Shown here: in pieces, positions 42,466-49,623 of the stretch | How positions within the stretch are numbered: the stretch's first letter is position 1 | Layout of the letters: each line of letters begins with the position of its first letter | Source: Dyadobacter sp. CY261 | Lineage (GTDB): Bacteria; Bacteroidota; Bacteroidia; Cytophagales; Spirosomataceae | Length of the DNA: 64,000 bases | NCBI RefSeq assembly: GCF_021440085.1 | Contig: NZ_JAKCPW010000023.1 | Location: 1-64,000 of the forward strand | Direction of reading: 5' to 3' | Made by a program: the position numbers and the translations under genes | Notes under the pieces: generated by a model | Told to the model about the DNA's origin: nothing | Databases searched by the model: none | Seen by the model: only the letters and a program-made list of their open reading frames with translations

Positions 42466-43362
42466 ATGGAAGAGATAGTTAAGCTCGATAGCGTCGCTGC
42501 CTACAACAGCATGCGTGGCGTAAAAACGCAGCATCCGCTGGTAACCCTGCTGGACTTGTCCAAAGCAGAGGCAATGCCTGCAAAGACCTTCAATTTTGGC
42601 CTGTATGCGGTGTATTTGAAAGAGTTGGTTTGCGGGGAATTGAAATATGGCCGCAGCCACTACGATTATCAGGAAGGTACGCTGGTATTTATTGCGCCGG
42701 GCCAGGTGATGGGCGTGCAGCCTGGTGTTAAGACATTTGAGCCGAAAGGCTGGGCATTGCTGTTCCACCCCGAGCTCATTAAAGGAACATCGCTGGGAAG
42801 GCACATTCACGACTACTCATTCTTTTCCTACGATGTCAATGAAGCCTTACACGTTTCTGACAAAGAGAGACACATCATTCTCGACCTTTTCGGCAAAATC
42901 CAGCACGAACTGGACCAGTCGATCGACAAGCATAGCCGCAAACTAATTTCAGCCAATATCGAACTGCTTTTGGATTACTGCACCCGCTTTTATGACCGGC
43001 AATTCATAACACGCGACCATTCTAACAACAGCATACTTGAGAGATTCGAAGGTGTTTTGAATGGGTATTATTCATCGGAAAAACCTTACGAAAACGGGCT
43101 GCCGTCGGTTGCCTGGTGCGCAGCAGAGCTCAATCTTTCTGCCAATTATTTCGGGGATGTAATCAAAAAAGAAACCGGCAAAACGGCTCAGGAGTACATT
43201 CAAGCCAAAGTAATTGATATTGCCAAGGAACGGATTTTTGATTTGGAGAAATCTGTTGCTCAGGTTGCTTATGATCTGGGTTTCAAGTACCCTCAACATT
43301 TCACCCGGCTTTTCAAACAGCGTGTGGGCTGTACCCCTAATGAGTACCGAGCGCTGAACTGA
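42466..43362 (+). CDS. AraC-family regulator, candidate master of the redox regulon
   Basis: 298 aa from ATG 42466 (another ATG at 42460). The N-terminal cupin-like sensor holds R-S-H-Y-D-Y-Q-E-G-T-L-V-F-I-A-P-G-Q-V (~63-82) and L-F-H-P-E-L-I. The C-terminal paired HTH: V-A-W-C-A-A-E-L-N-L-S-A-N-Y-F-G-D and V-A-Q-V-A-Y-D-L-G-F-K-Y-P-Q-H-F-T-R-L-F, ending C-T-P-N-E-Y-R. Divergent from the AKR operon with operator site 2 between them, and 46 nt before a Mo-hydroxylase gene on its own strand. It is the best candidate to bind the five operators. Confidence 0.9.
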   Translation: MEEIVKLDSVAAYNSMRGVKTQHPLVTLLDLSKAEAMPAKTFNFGLYAVYLKELVCGELKYGRSHYDYQEGTLVFIAPGQVMGVQPGVKTFEPKGWALLFHPELIKGTSLGRHIHDYSFFSYDVNEALHVSDKERHIILDLFGKIQHELDQSIDKHSRKLISANIELLLDYCTRFYDRQFITRDHSNNSILERFEGVLNGYYSSEKPYENGLPSVAWCAAELNLSANYFGDVIKKETGKTAQEYIQAKVIDIAKERIFDLEKSVAQVAYDLGFKYPQHFTRLFKQRVGCTPNEYRALN

Positions 43363-43408
43363 CAGAAAGAAATGCGACATTGCAAATTCACCTGAACCCA
43401 TCAAAGAA

Positions 43409-45649
43409 ATGACTCGCAGCAACACAGCCTCAACAAGACGTTCGTTTCTGAAAGTTTCCGCGCTCGCAGGAGGCGGTATGTTATTGGGGATCGGATGGTT
43501 GTCTGATTCTTACGCAGCTGATATGCCAGATACATCTGCTGCCGGGCTTGAAGGCGGTGAATTAAATGGTTACATCAAAATTACTCCTGACAATGTCATC
43601 CGCATCATGTCCCCGAATCCGGAAGGAGGGCAGAATGTAAAGACATCGATGCCGATGATCGTGGCCGAGGAACTGGATGTGGACTGGAAGGATGTCGTTG
43701 TCGAACAAGCTCCCTTAAATACAGATCGCTACACGCGCCAGTTTATCGGAGGAAGCCAGGCCATCCATCAGAGTTGGACGAGGCTTCGTACTGCTGGCGC
43801 AACAGCAAGACAAATGCTCCGCGCCGCAGCCGCCGATCAATGGAATGTCCCAATTGACGAGGTTACAACCGAGGCTGGCGTTTTACATCACAAAATAAGT
43901 GGCAAGTCTGCCAAATATGGACAAATGGCTTCCGCGGCCGCAAAGGTTCCCGTTCCAAAAGAGGTATCCCTGAAAAGCGTTAAAGCCTTTAAAATTATCG
44001 GCCATTCGCAGAAGAACGTCGAGCTTACCAATATCACCAAAGGTGCTCCTTTGTTCGGGATCGATCAATCCGCACCGGGTATGCTGATTGCGATGATCGT
44101 GCATCCGCCTGCATTCGGTATGAAACTGAAAACGCTCGATGACAAAGACGCAAGAGCAATGTCGGGCATCAAAGCTATCTTTCTAATCAAATCCATGGAG
44201 GACGATTATGTCAGACAGTTTTTTGATACTTGTACATTCACCGAAGTCGTTGCCGTCGTCGGTACAAATACCTGGGCGGTAATGCAGGCAAAGAAGGCGC
44301 TTAAAATCGAATGGGAGCCTTTTGAAGATTATTCTGAAAAAAGGGAAGGCCGGCCGGAGCCTATCAAAATCCCCGCCGGGCTGGAAAACACCGCTGATCA
44401 TTATGCAAAGATGGCGGAGATGAAAGGCAAGCAAGTTACGGTCCGCCGAAAGGATGGCGACCCGGACTCGGCATTTAAAAACGCTGCAAAGGTGATTGAG
44501 CGCACTTATACAGGACCGTTTCTAGCGCACAACTGCATGGAGCCTATGAACTTCTTTGCGCACGTAACCGATGAAAAAGCAGAACTTTCCGGGCCACTCC
44601 AGAAGCCTGAACCTACGGAAAAGGCCTTGGCAGCTCGCCTTGGCCTGCCTTTGGAAAAGATTGATATCAAAATGACACGCCTAGGTGGCGGATTTGGCCG
44701 AAGGTCTTACGCTCATTTCGCACTGGAAGCAGCACTCATTTCCCAAAAGGTAAAAGCACCGGTGAAGCTGATCTACACCCGAGAAGACGATATGACATCC
44801 GGCATCTACCGTCCAGCCTATTCCATTTCATACAAGGCTGCCCTGGATGCAAACAATAATCTTATTGGCCTCCATGTCAAAGCCGGAGGAATTCCGCAGT
44901 CTCCTCTTTCTCCAAACAGATTTCCTGCGGGCGCAGTAGATCACTATCTCGCCGAAGATTGGACGCTTCCTTCTAACGTAACAGTCGGCTCATTCAGGGC
45001 ACCGAGTTCAAACTTCATGGCGGCGGCTGAGCAATCGTTTCTCGACGAAGTCGCCGAGACTGCCGGAAAAGATCCCATTGATTTTAGACTGGAACTTTTG
45101 AAACGCGCAAAAGAACGACCAGTCGGCAGTAACAACGACTACGATCCGACGCGCTATGCCGCCGTGCTTGAACTAGTAAGGGAGAAATCCGGTTGGGACC
45201 AAGCAAAGAAGTCCAGAAACCTGGGCGTTTCAGCCTATTTCTGCCACGACTCCTATGCTGCCCACGTGCTTGATGTTGAGATTAAAAACGGACAACCCGT
45301 GGTAAACAAAGTGTGCTGTGCCGTGGATTGCGGCATTGTCATCAATCCGGACGCAGCTGTTAATATGACCGAAGGCGCAATCGTCGACGGCATAGGAACT
45401 GCGCTTTTTGGAAACATGACATTTAAGAATGGAGTGCCGGACAAGCAAAATTTCAGCCAATACCGGATGATCCGGATGAATGAAGCTCCGAAAGAAATCG
45501 ATGTACATTTTGTGAAAAATGAGATTGACCCAACGGGTATGGGCGAGCCTGCTTATCCGCCGGTTTTTGCGGCATTGGCGAATGCGTTGTATAAGGCTAC
45601 TGGGAAGCGGTTATATGATCAGCCGTTTGGGATGGAGTTCCTAAATTAA
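43409..45649 (+). CDS. Molybdenum hydroxylase large subunit (IorB-like), orphan copy
   Basis: 746 aa, complete. Tat signal S-T-R-R-S-F-L-K-V-S-A. Xanthine-dehydrogenase-family molybdopterin-cytosine-dinucleotide subunit: G-G-G-F-G-R-R (~430), S-F-R-A-P-S (~528) and the C-terminal G-M-G-E-P with catalytic Glu. Matches isoquinoline 1-oxidoreductase beta-type enzymes that hydroxylate N-heterocycles or aldehydes in the periplasm. Closely similar to the protein at 49624 (long identical runs such as T-Y-T-x-P-F-L-A-H-N-C-M-E-P-M-N-F-F-A-H). No [2Fe-2S] subunit gene is adjacent, so it may borrow the one at 49142. Confidence 0.9.
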   Translation: MTRSNTASTRRSFLKVSALAGGGMLLGIGWLSDSYAADMPDTSAAGLEGGELNGYIKITPDNVIRIMSPNPEGGQNVKTSMPMIVAEELDVDWKDVVVEQAPLNTDRYTRQFIGGSQAIHQSWTRLRTAGATARQMLRAAAADQWNVPIDEVTTEAGVLHHKISGKSAKYGQMASAAAKVPVPKEVSLKSVKAFKIIGHSQKNVELTNITKGAPLFGIDQSAPGMLIAMIVHPPAFGMKLKTLDDKDARAMSGIKAIFLIKSMEDDYVRQFFDTCTFTEVVAVVGTNTWAVMQAKKALKIEWEPFEDYSEKREGRPEPIKIPAGLENTADHYAKMAEMKGKQVTVRRKDGDPDSAFKNAAKVIERTYTGPFLAHNCMEPMNFFAHVTDEKAELSGPLQKPEPTEKALAARLGLPLEKIDIKMTRLGGGFGRRSYAHFALEAALISQKVKAPVKLIYTREDDMTSGIYRPAYSISYKAALDANNNLIGLHVKAGGIPQSPLSPNRFPAGAVDHYLAEDWTLPSNVTVGSFRAPSSNFMAAAEQSFLDEVAETAGKDPIDFRLELLKRAKERPVGSNNDYDPTRYAAVLELVREKSGWDQAKKSRNLGVSAYFCHDSYAAHVLDVEIKNGQPVVNKVCCAVDCGIVINPDAAVNMTEGAIVDGIGTALFGNMTFKNGVPDKQNFSQYRMIRMNEAPKEIDVHFVKNEIDPTGMGEPAYPPVFAALANALYKATGKRLYDQPFGMEFLN

Positions 45650-45728
45650 TGGCATTTACCTTCCACTGTTTATGAAAGCAAGGTAGTTGCTCTTCGAAAT
45701 GTTACTTTGGAACAAATATGTAGATGGT

Positions 45729-45986
45729 TTATTTTTGTCGTTGGAGATTCTCTTTTATCTCTTTGGCAACATTATCAAGAGTTGGCATCAAACGAGAAAG
45801 AGTTATATTCTCTCTTCTTAGCAATTCCTTTAATTCTGACGTTTGATCAATAGGAAGTCTAATCTTTTTACATCTCTCCAATTGATCACCCCCAGATAGC
45901 GAAAATAGATAATCTTCTACTGATGGATATTTATTAAACTTATTTAAGCATCTTAGCGGTTGTGTCCAGTTTTTGTGCGATAGGCA
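45729..45986 (-). pseudogene. C-terminal relic of an FRG-domain-like protein
   Basis: An 85-codon open stretch without a start encodes N-W-T-Q-P-L-R-C-L-N-K-F-N ... Y-L-F-S-L-S-G-G-D-Q-L ... C-K-K-I-R-L-P ... L-L-R-R-E-N-I-T-L-S-R-L-M-P-T-L-D-N-V-A-K-E-I. The end matches the tail of FRG-domain proteins (K-x-x-I-P ... L-x-x-x-x-I ... L-F-P-x-L-D-x-x-A). The N-terminal FRG core is gone and the frame runs into the neighbouring gene, so this is a truncated remnant. Confidence 0.5.
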
Positions 45987-46441
45987 TCACATTTTATCAA
46001 GCTTATTTGCAACGAACTCAACAATACGCATCGGTCATACCAATACTTGACTGGTATCATACGGGCCGACTAGATGACAACATGAGAGGCTCGGCTGCGA
46101 CAGTAGCTAATTCGGGGCTTGGGCCAGCTCTGATTGATAGCATCCAGTATTACTATCAAGATAAACGCTATTACGATATGTACAGCCTTATCAAAGAGAT
46201 GAAGGTAAAAGCGTATATTAGGGACTCAACTTTATTAATAAGCGATTTATGGGAAGACAAGGTAATTCCGCAAGGAGAGAAAATTTATCTGTATCAAACC
46301 ACCAATCAGGCGGTAGTAAGCCAATGGCAGCAACAATGTCAATTTATAAGTTGTGTGATCTATTATAGGTCAATCTATGGGGAGCATTGGGTACTTGATC
46401 CCCGTAAGCCTAAACACAGCCGTAATCGAAAATTGAACTGA
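45962..46441 (+). CDS. Single-pass membrane protein of unknown function (start uncertain)
   Basis: 159 aa from GTG 45962. The in-frame sequence upstream (Y-L-S-I-L-A-V-V) extends the same hydrophobic helix to a stop at 45935-45937, so the true start is unclear and the gene may be 5'-truncated. The soluble part follows one transmembrane helix: R-G-S-A-A-T-V-A-N-S-G-L-G-P-A-L-I-D-S-I-Q-Y-Y-Y, a pattern of membrane proteins with an immunoglobulin-like extracytoplasmic domain. It begins inside the FRG relic, on the opposite strand. Confidence 0.55.
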   Translation: MSSFCAIGITFYQAYLQRTQQYASVIPILDWYHTGRLDDNMRGSAATVANSGLGPALIDSIQYYYQDKRYYDMYSLIKEMKVKAYIRDSTLLISDLWEDKVIPQGEKIYLYQTTNQAVVSQWQQQCQFISCVIYYRSIYGEHWVLDPRKPKHSRNRKLN

Positions 46442-46495
46442 TGGTATCAAGATTTTATTCATAAAACTTACTCCGACACTGAAAGCCTGGAAAAT

Positions 46496-47458
46496 ATGAA
46501 AAAAATTCTCCGTTTAATGATTTTTGTTTTTTTCTCAATTCAAGCACAAGCACAAGAGAAAACGTTCTTAAAATCAATTGACAAAAAATTATGGATACCC
46601 TTCAGATGGACGAGTGACAGTTTGGGTGGACGATTCTTTGACCGTTTGTCGATCAATATTGATGGTAAAATCAACAATGTACCTTATCCCCTCGAACTAC
46701 AATTTGATACGGGGGCTTCCAGCAGCATTTTGTATGGCAACACGCTTAAATCATTGGTTAAAGTACAACCCAGCTTAGCCGCTCAATGGCCTGAGTTAAA
46801 AAGCGATACAGTAAACCAGTGGACACAAATCAATGTTGAGTTATCCATGCCACTCACCGGCTCCCGAGTAAGCAAAGCCTACGTAATGAATCGCTATGGT
46901 CAAACCGTTTCGGCTGAAGAATTCAAGGAAGGCAAACCAATTCATATCGGTTCATGGGGATTGGATGCTTGTTTAGGAAAGATCGTACTTCTTGACTTTC
47001 GGAATCAACGTATTGCTTTCTTAGACCAATCCGTCAATGAAAAACTGGTCAGTTTTGTACCATTTAAATTGGAGAAAAACCGGATCAAAGTTCCGCTTAC
47101 CATTAATGGAAAGGAGTTTTACTTTCTCTACGATTCGGGTGCCAGTTTATTTCCCATCATGACGGTTAAAAAGGGTTGGGACTCCATTAATCCTGTAGCG
47201 ACTAGTGATACGATTAAGGGCGTCAGTACATGGGGAAAATATTATGATGTATATGGAGCCCCTCTTGCCGCTAAAGCTTATCTGGGGGATACCCCACTCA
47301 GCTCTAAGACAATCTATTACCACCCTGATCCGGATAAGTATCATGAGCCCATTTTTGATGAAGCGGGCGTGGTTGGCAGTATCGGCAATAGCTATTTTTT
47401 TGATCAGATTCTAGTCATTGATTTTAGAACCAATCGATTTGGCGTAGTAAAGAAATAA
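46496..47458 (+). CDS. Exported retropepsin-like aspartic protease
   Basis: 320 aa with signal peptide ending Q-A-Q-A-Q (~20). Two aspartic-protease lobes are present: F-D71-T-G-A-S-S-S-I-L and Y-D213-S-G-A-S-L-F-P. The second has D-S-G instead of D-T-G, as in many bacterial pepsin-like proteins. Each lobe is followed by a hydrophobic G-x-x-x-x-x-D-F-R-N/T-x-R turn (G-K-I-V-L-L-D-F-R-N and I-L-V-I-D-F-R-T-N-R). A periplasmic or surface protease is likely. It is unrelated to the Mo-enzymes on either side. Confidence 0.8.
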   Translation: MKKILRLMIFVFFSIQAQAQEKTFLKSIDKKLWIPFRWTSDSLGGRFFDRLSINIDGKINNVPYPLELQFDTGASSSILYGNTLKSLVKVQPSLAAQWPELKSDTVNQWTQINVELSMPLTGSRVSKAYVMNRYGQTVSAEEFKEGKPIHIGSWGLDACLGKIVLLDFRNQRIAFLDQSVNEKLVSFVPFKLEKNRIKVPLTINGKEFYFLYDSGASLFPIMTVKKGWDSINPVATSDTIKGVSTWGKYYDVYGAPLAAKAYLGDTPLSSKTIYYHPDPDKYHEPIFDEAGVVGSIGNSYFFDQILVIDFRTNRFGVVKK

Positions 47459-47514
47459 TATCACGACTACCATTTTAAATTAAGCTCTCTTTGAACGCAT
47501 AGCTTTGAGATGCT

Positions 47515-47730
47515 TTAGCGTACCCTCTCCAGTAAGTTGTTTGGGTAAATGATCTCTATGACATGTACACCGGCTTCCCCTTGTTTTCGCAGGAATGCGG
47601 TTATGATCCGAGAGGTCACAACCGATTCGTGAGCTTCAAAGAGCTGGTCTTCTTCTTCCAGGACGTTGGGGCGATGGGAAGGAAGGCTTAGGAGAAACGA
47701 AGAAAAGACGAAGGCAGCCGGTTTATGCTA
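47515..47730 (-). pseudogene. Possible gene fragment
   Basis: A minus-strand open stretch ends L-F-E-A-H-E-S-V-V-T-S-R-I-I-T-A-F-L-R-K, then G-V-H-V-I-E-I-I-Y-P-N-N-L-L-E-R-V-R-stop. It reads like protein-coding sequence but has no start or recognised family. The surrounding 47459-47940 gap holds nothing else except the inverted repeat before moaA. Confidence 0.25.
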
Positions 47731-47904
47731 GTTGCCTTTTTTCATGCTTCCTAACCAAAACAAGGTAAAATAGACGGCCAAATCTGTACTTCAAACCTGA
47801 GAAATGAGCGTTCGCCGCCTTCTGAATCTCAAAGGCTTTCAATTTTGGTCGAAGATTCAGGTCGTTTGACGTGCTGCTGATGTCGTTGGGCTAATAGCCG
47901 TAAA

Positions 47905-47923
47905 CCGCTATTTCATATAGCGG
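47905..47923. promoter_or_regulatory. Inverted repeat before moaA
   Basis: CCGCTAT-TTCAT-ATAGCGG, a perfect 7-bp inverted repeat ending 17 nt before ATG 47941 and 89 nt before ATG 48013. Either an operator or an mRNA hairpin in the moaA leader. Confidence 0.35.
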
Positions 47924-48012
47924 CACGTCACTTTATCTTCATGAAGAATAAACTCCCCGACTTCATGCTTTTGAGTTCGACAGCTTGCGGTGACGTTCAA
48001 ATAACACATTTC

Positions 48013-48993
48013 ATGATCACAGACTCCTTCAACCGCACACACAACTATTTGCGCATATCCTTAACTGACAGCTGTAACCTCCGCTGCTTTTACTGTATGC
48101 CGGAGGAGGACTATGAATTTACACCGACCTCCCGGCTGATGAAAGCTTCCGAAATCGAGTCCCTGGCAAAAGTATTTGTTGCAGCCGGGGTCGATAAAAT
48201 CCGGTTAACCGGCGGAGAACCCCTGGTGCGACGCGACGCAGTCGATATTATTAATAGGCTATCCCAGCTTCAAATCGAGCTATCGCTTACAACGAATGGG
48301 ACCAGGTTGCACCACTTTGTCGATACACTTCTAGCGGCCAACATTCGTTCGGTCAATGTGAGTTTGGATACACTAGACAGGCAAAAATTCAAGCGCATCA
48401 CCAGAAGGGATCAGTTTGACGTCGTCTACGATAACATTCAGGAGCTATTGCGTATCGGCATTCGTGTTAAAGTAAACGTAGTTGTGATGAAGGGAGTCAA
48501 CGACGACGAACTGACTGACTTTGTTGCCTGGACGAAATTCCAGTCAATAGATGTCCGCTTTATCGAATTCATGCCTTTCACAGGCAATCGCTGGACAAAC
48601 AATCAGGTGATGACCTTGCATGAAATGCTGCAAGTGATTTCAAATGAGTACGATTTCTCTGCCGTAACTGCCAGCCCGAACGAAACGGTAAAACGTTTTC
48701 AGGTGCCAGGCTTCGCTGGCACTTTCGGCGTGATCAGCACCATGAGCTCGCATTTTTGCGGGAGCTGCAACCGGATGCGCCTCACCGCCGACGGCAAACT
48801 CAAAAACTGCCTTTTCTCCGAATACGAAACGGATCTTCTCTCCGCCCTGCGTGATGGGCAGGATGTGGAGCCACTGATCCGGCAATGCGCCATGGATAAG
48901 CATTTCCAGCTGGGAGGGCAGTTAGCGCCTGATCTAAACGATGTACAGGCAGATCAAATTCACAACCGGAGCATGATCACGATCGGCGGATAA
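48013..48993 (+). CDS. moaA: GTP 3',8-cyclase MoaA (molybdenum cofactor synthesis)
   Basis: 326 aa from ATG 48013; ATG 47941 would add 24 residues of unlikely sequence. Radical-SAM cluster C21-N-L-R-C25-F-Y-C28, T-G-G-E-P, second [4Fe-4S] cluster H-F-C-G-S-C-N-R-M-R-L-T-A-D-G-K-L-K-N-C, and the essential C-terminal Gly-Gly. It converts GTP to cyclic 3',8-dihydro-GTP, the first step of molybdopterin synthesis. Its location between Mo-hydroxylase genes fits local cofactor supply; the other moa/moe genes are not in the window. Confidence 0.93.
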   Translation: MITDSFNRTHNYLRISLTDSCNLRCFYCMPEEDYEFTPTSRLMKASEIESLAKVFVAAGVDKIRLTGGEPLVRRDAVDIINRLSQLQIELSLTTNGTRLHHFVDTLLAANIRSVNVSLDTLDRQKFKRITRRDQFDVVYDNIQELLRIGIRVKVNVVVMKGVNDDELTDFVAWTKFQSIDVRFIEFMPFTGNRWTNNQVMTLHEMLQVISNEYDFSAVTASPNETVKRFQVPGFAGTFGVISTMSSHFCGSCNRMRLTADGKLKNCLFSEYETDLLSALRDGQDVEPLIRQCAMDKHFQLGGQLAPDLNDVQADQIHNRSMITIGG

Positions 48994-48998
48994 CTAAT

Positions 48999-49030
48999 CA
49001 GTAAAAATGGTAGCAAAAACAGGAATCCAT
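48999..49030 (+). promoter_or_regulatory. AraC-type operator site 4 (Mo-hydroxylase operon)
   Basis: CAGTAAAAATGGTA, 7 nt, CAGGAATCCAT. It is the most divergent of the five sites. The box GACCTTTA at 49057-49064 is exactly 26 nt downstream. It directly follows the moaA stop and precedes the [2Fe-2S] subunit gene by 111 nt. Confidence 0.65.
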
Positions 49031-49141
49031 ATAAGTAGTAGCAACTCCGAATTGAAGACCTTTATTTCCTTTACAAAGACTTTCAACAGCCCACTAATTT
49101 TCCATTAAGAGAACTTTCACAACATAGATAACATCATTACC

Positions 49142-49597
49142 GTGGCGACATTCAATCTGAAAATCAATGGAAAAACCAGGGCGGTCGACGTAGACCCGGC
49201 AACCCCGATGCTCTGGGTATTGCGCGACCATCTGGACCTGCCTGGTACTAAATATGGTTGTGGCATCGCACAGTGCGGCGCATGTACGATCCATCTGGAA
49301 GGCAACGCCGTCCGATCTTGCCAGCTCCCGGTATCAGCGGTCGGGAAGGCTTCTGTAACGACCATTGAGGGTTTGTCACAAAAAGCCGATCACCCCGTGC
49401 AGAAGGCATGGCTTGAACATGATGTGGCCCAGTGCGGTTATTGCCAGACCGGTCAGATCATGACCGCAGCCGCCTTGCTCAAACGCACACCCAACCCAAC
49501 CGATGAGGAAATTGAAGCCCAAATGAGTGGTAATATCTGTCGCTGCGGCACATACCTGCGGATAAAAGAGGCGATTAAATCGGCGGCGAAAAAGTAA
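49142..49597 (+). CDS. Molybdenum hydroxylase [2Fe-2S] subunit (IorA-like)
   Basis: 151 aa from GTG 49142. Plant-type [2Fe-2S] cluster K-Y-G-C-G-I-A-Q-C-G-A-C-T (~39-51) with a later Cys (R-S-C-Q-L-P), and the second helical cluster domain C-G-Y-C-Q-T-G-Q-I ... G-N-I-C-R-C-G-T-Y. It carries electrons from the molybdenum subunit encoded 26 nt downstream to an external acceptor, probably cytochrome c. No Tat signal of its own; export with the large subunit is expected. Confidence 0.92.
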   Translation: MATFNLKINGKTRAVDVDPATPMLWVLRDHLDLPGTKYGCGIAQCGACTIHLEGNAVRSCQLPVSAVGKASVTTIEGLSQKADHPVQKAWLEHDVAQCGYCQTGQIMTAAALLKRTPNPTDEEIEAQMSGNICRCGTYLRIKEAIKSAAKK

Positions 49598-49623
49598 TCA
49601 TTTCCTGAACCTGCAAAAAGATA

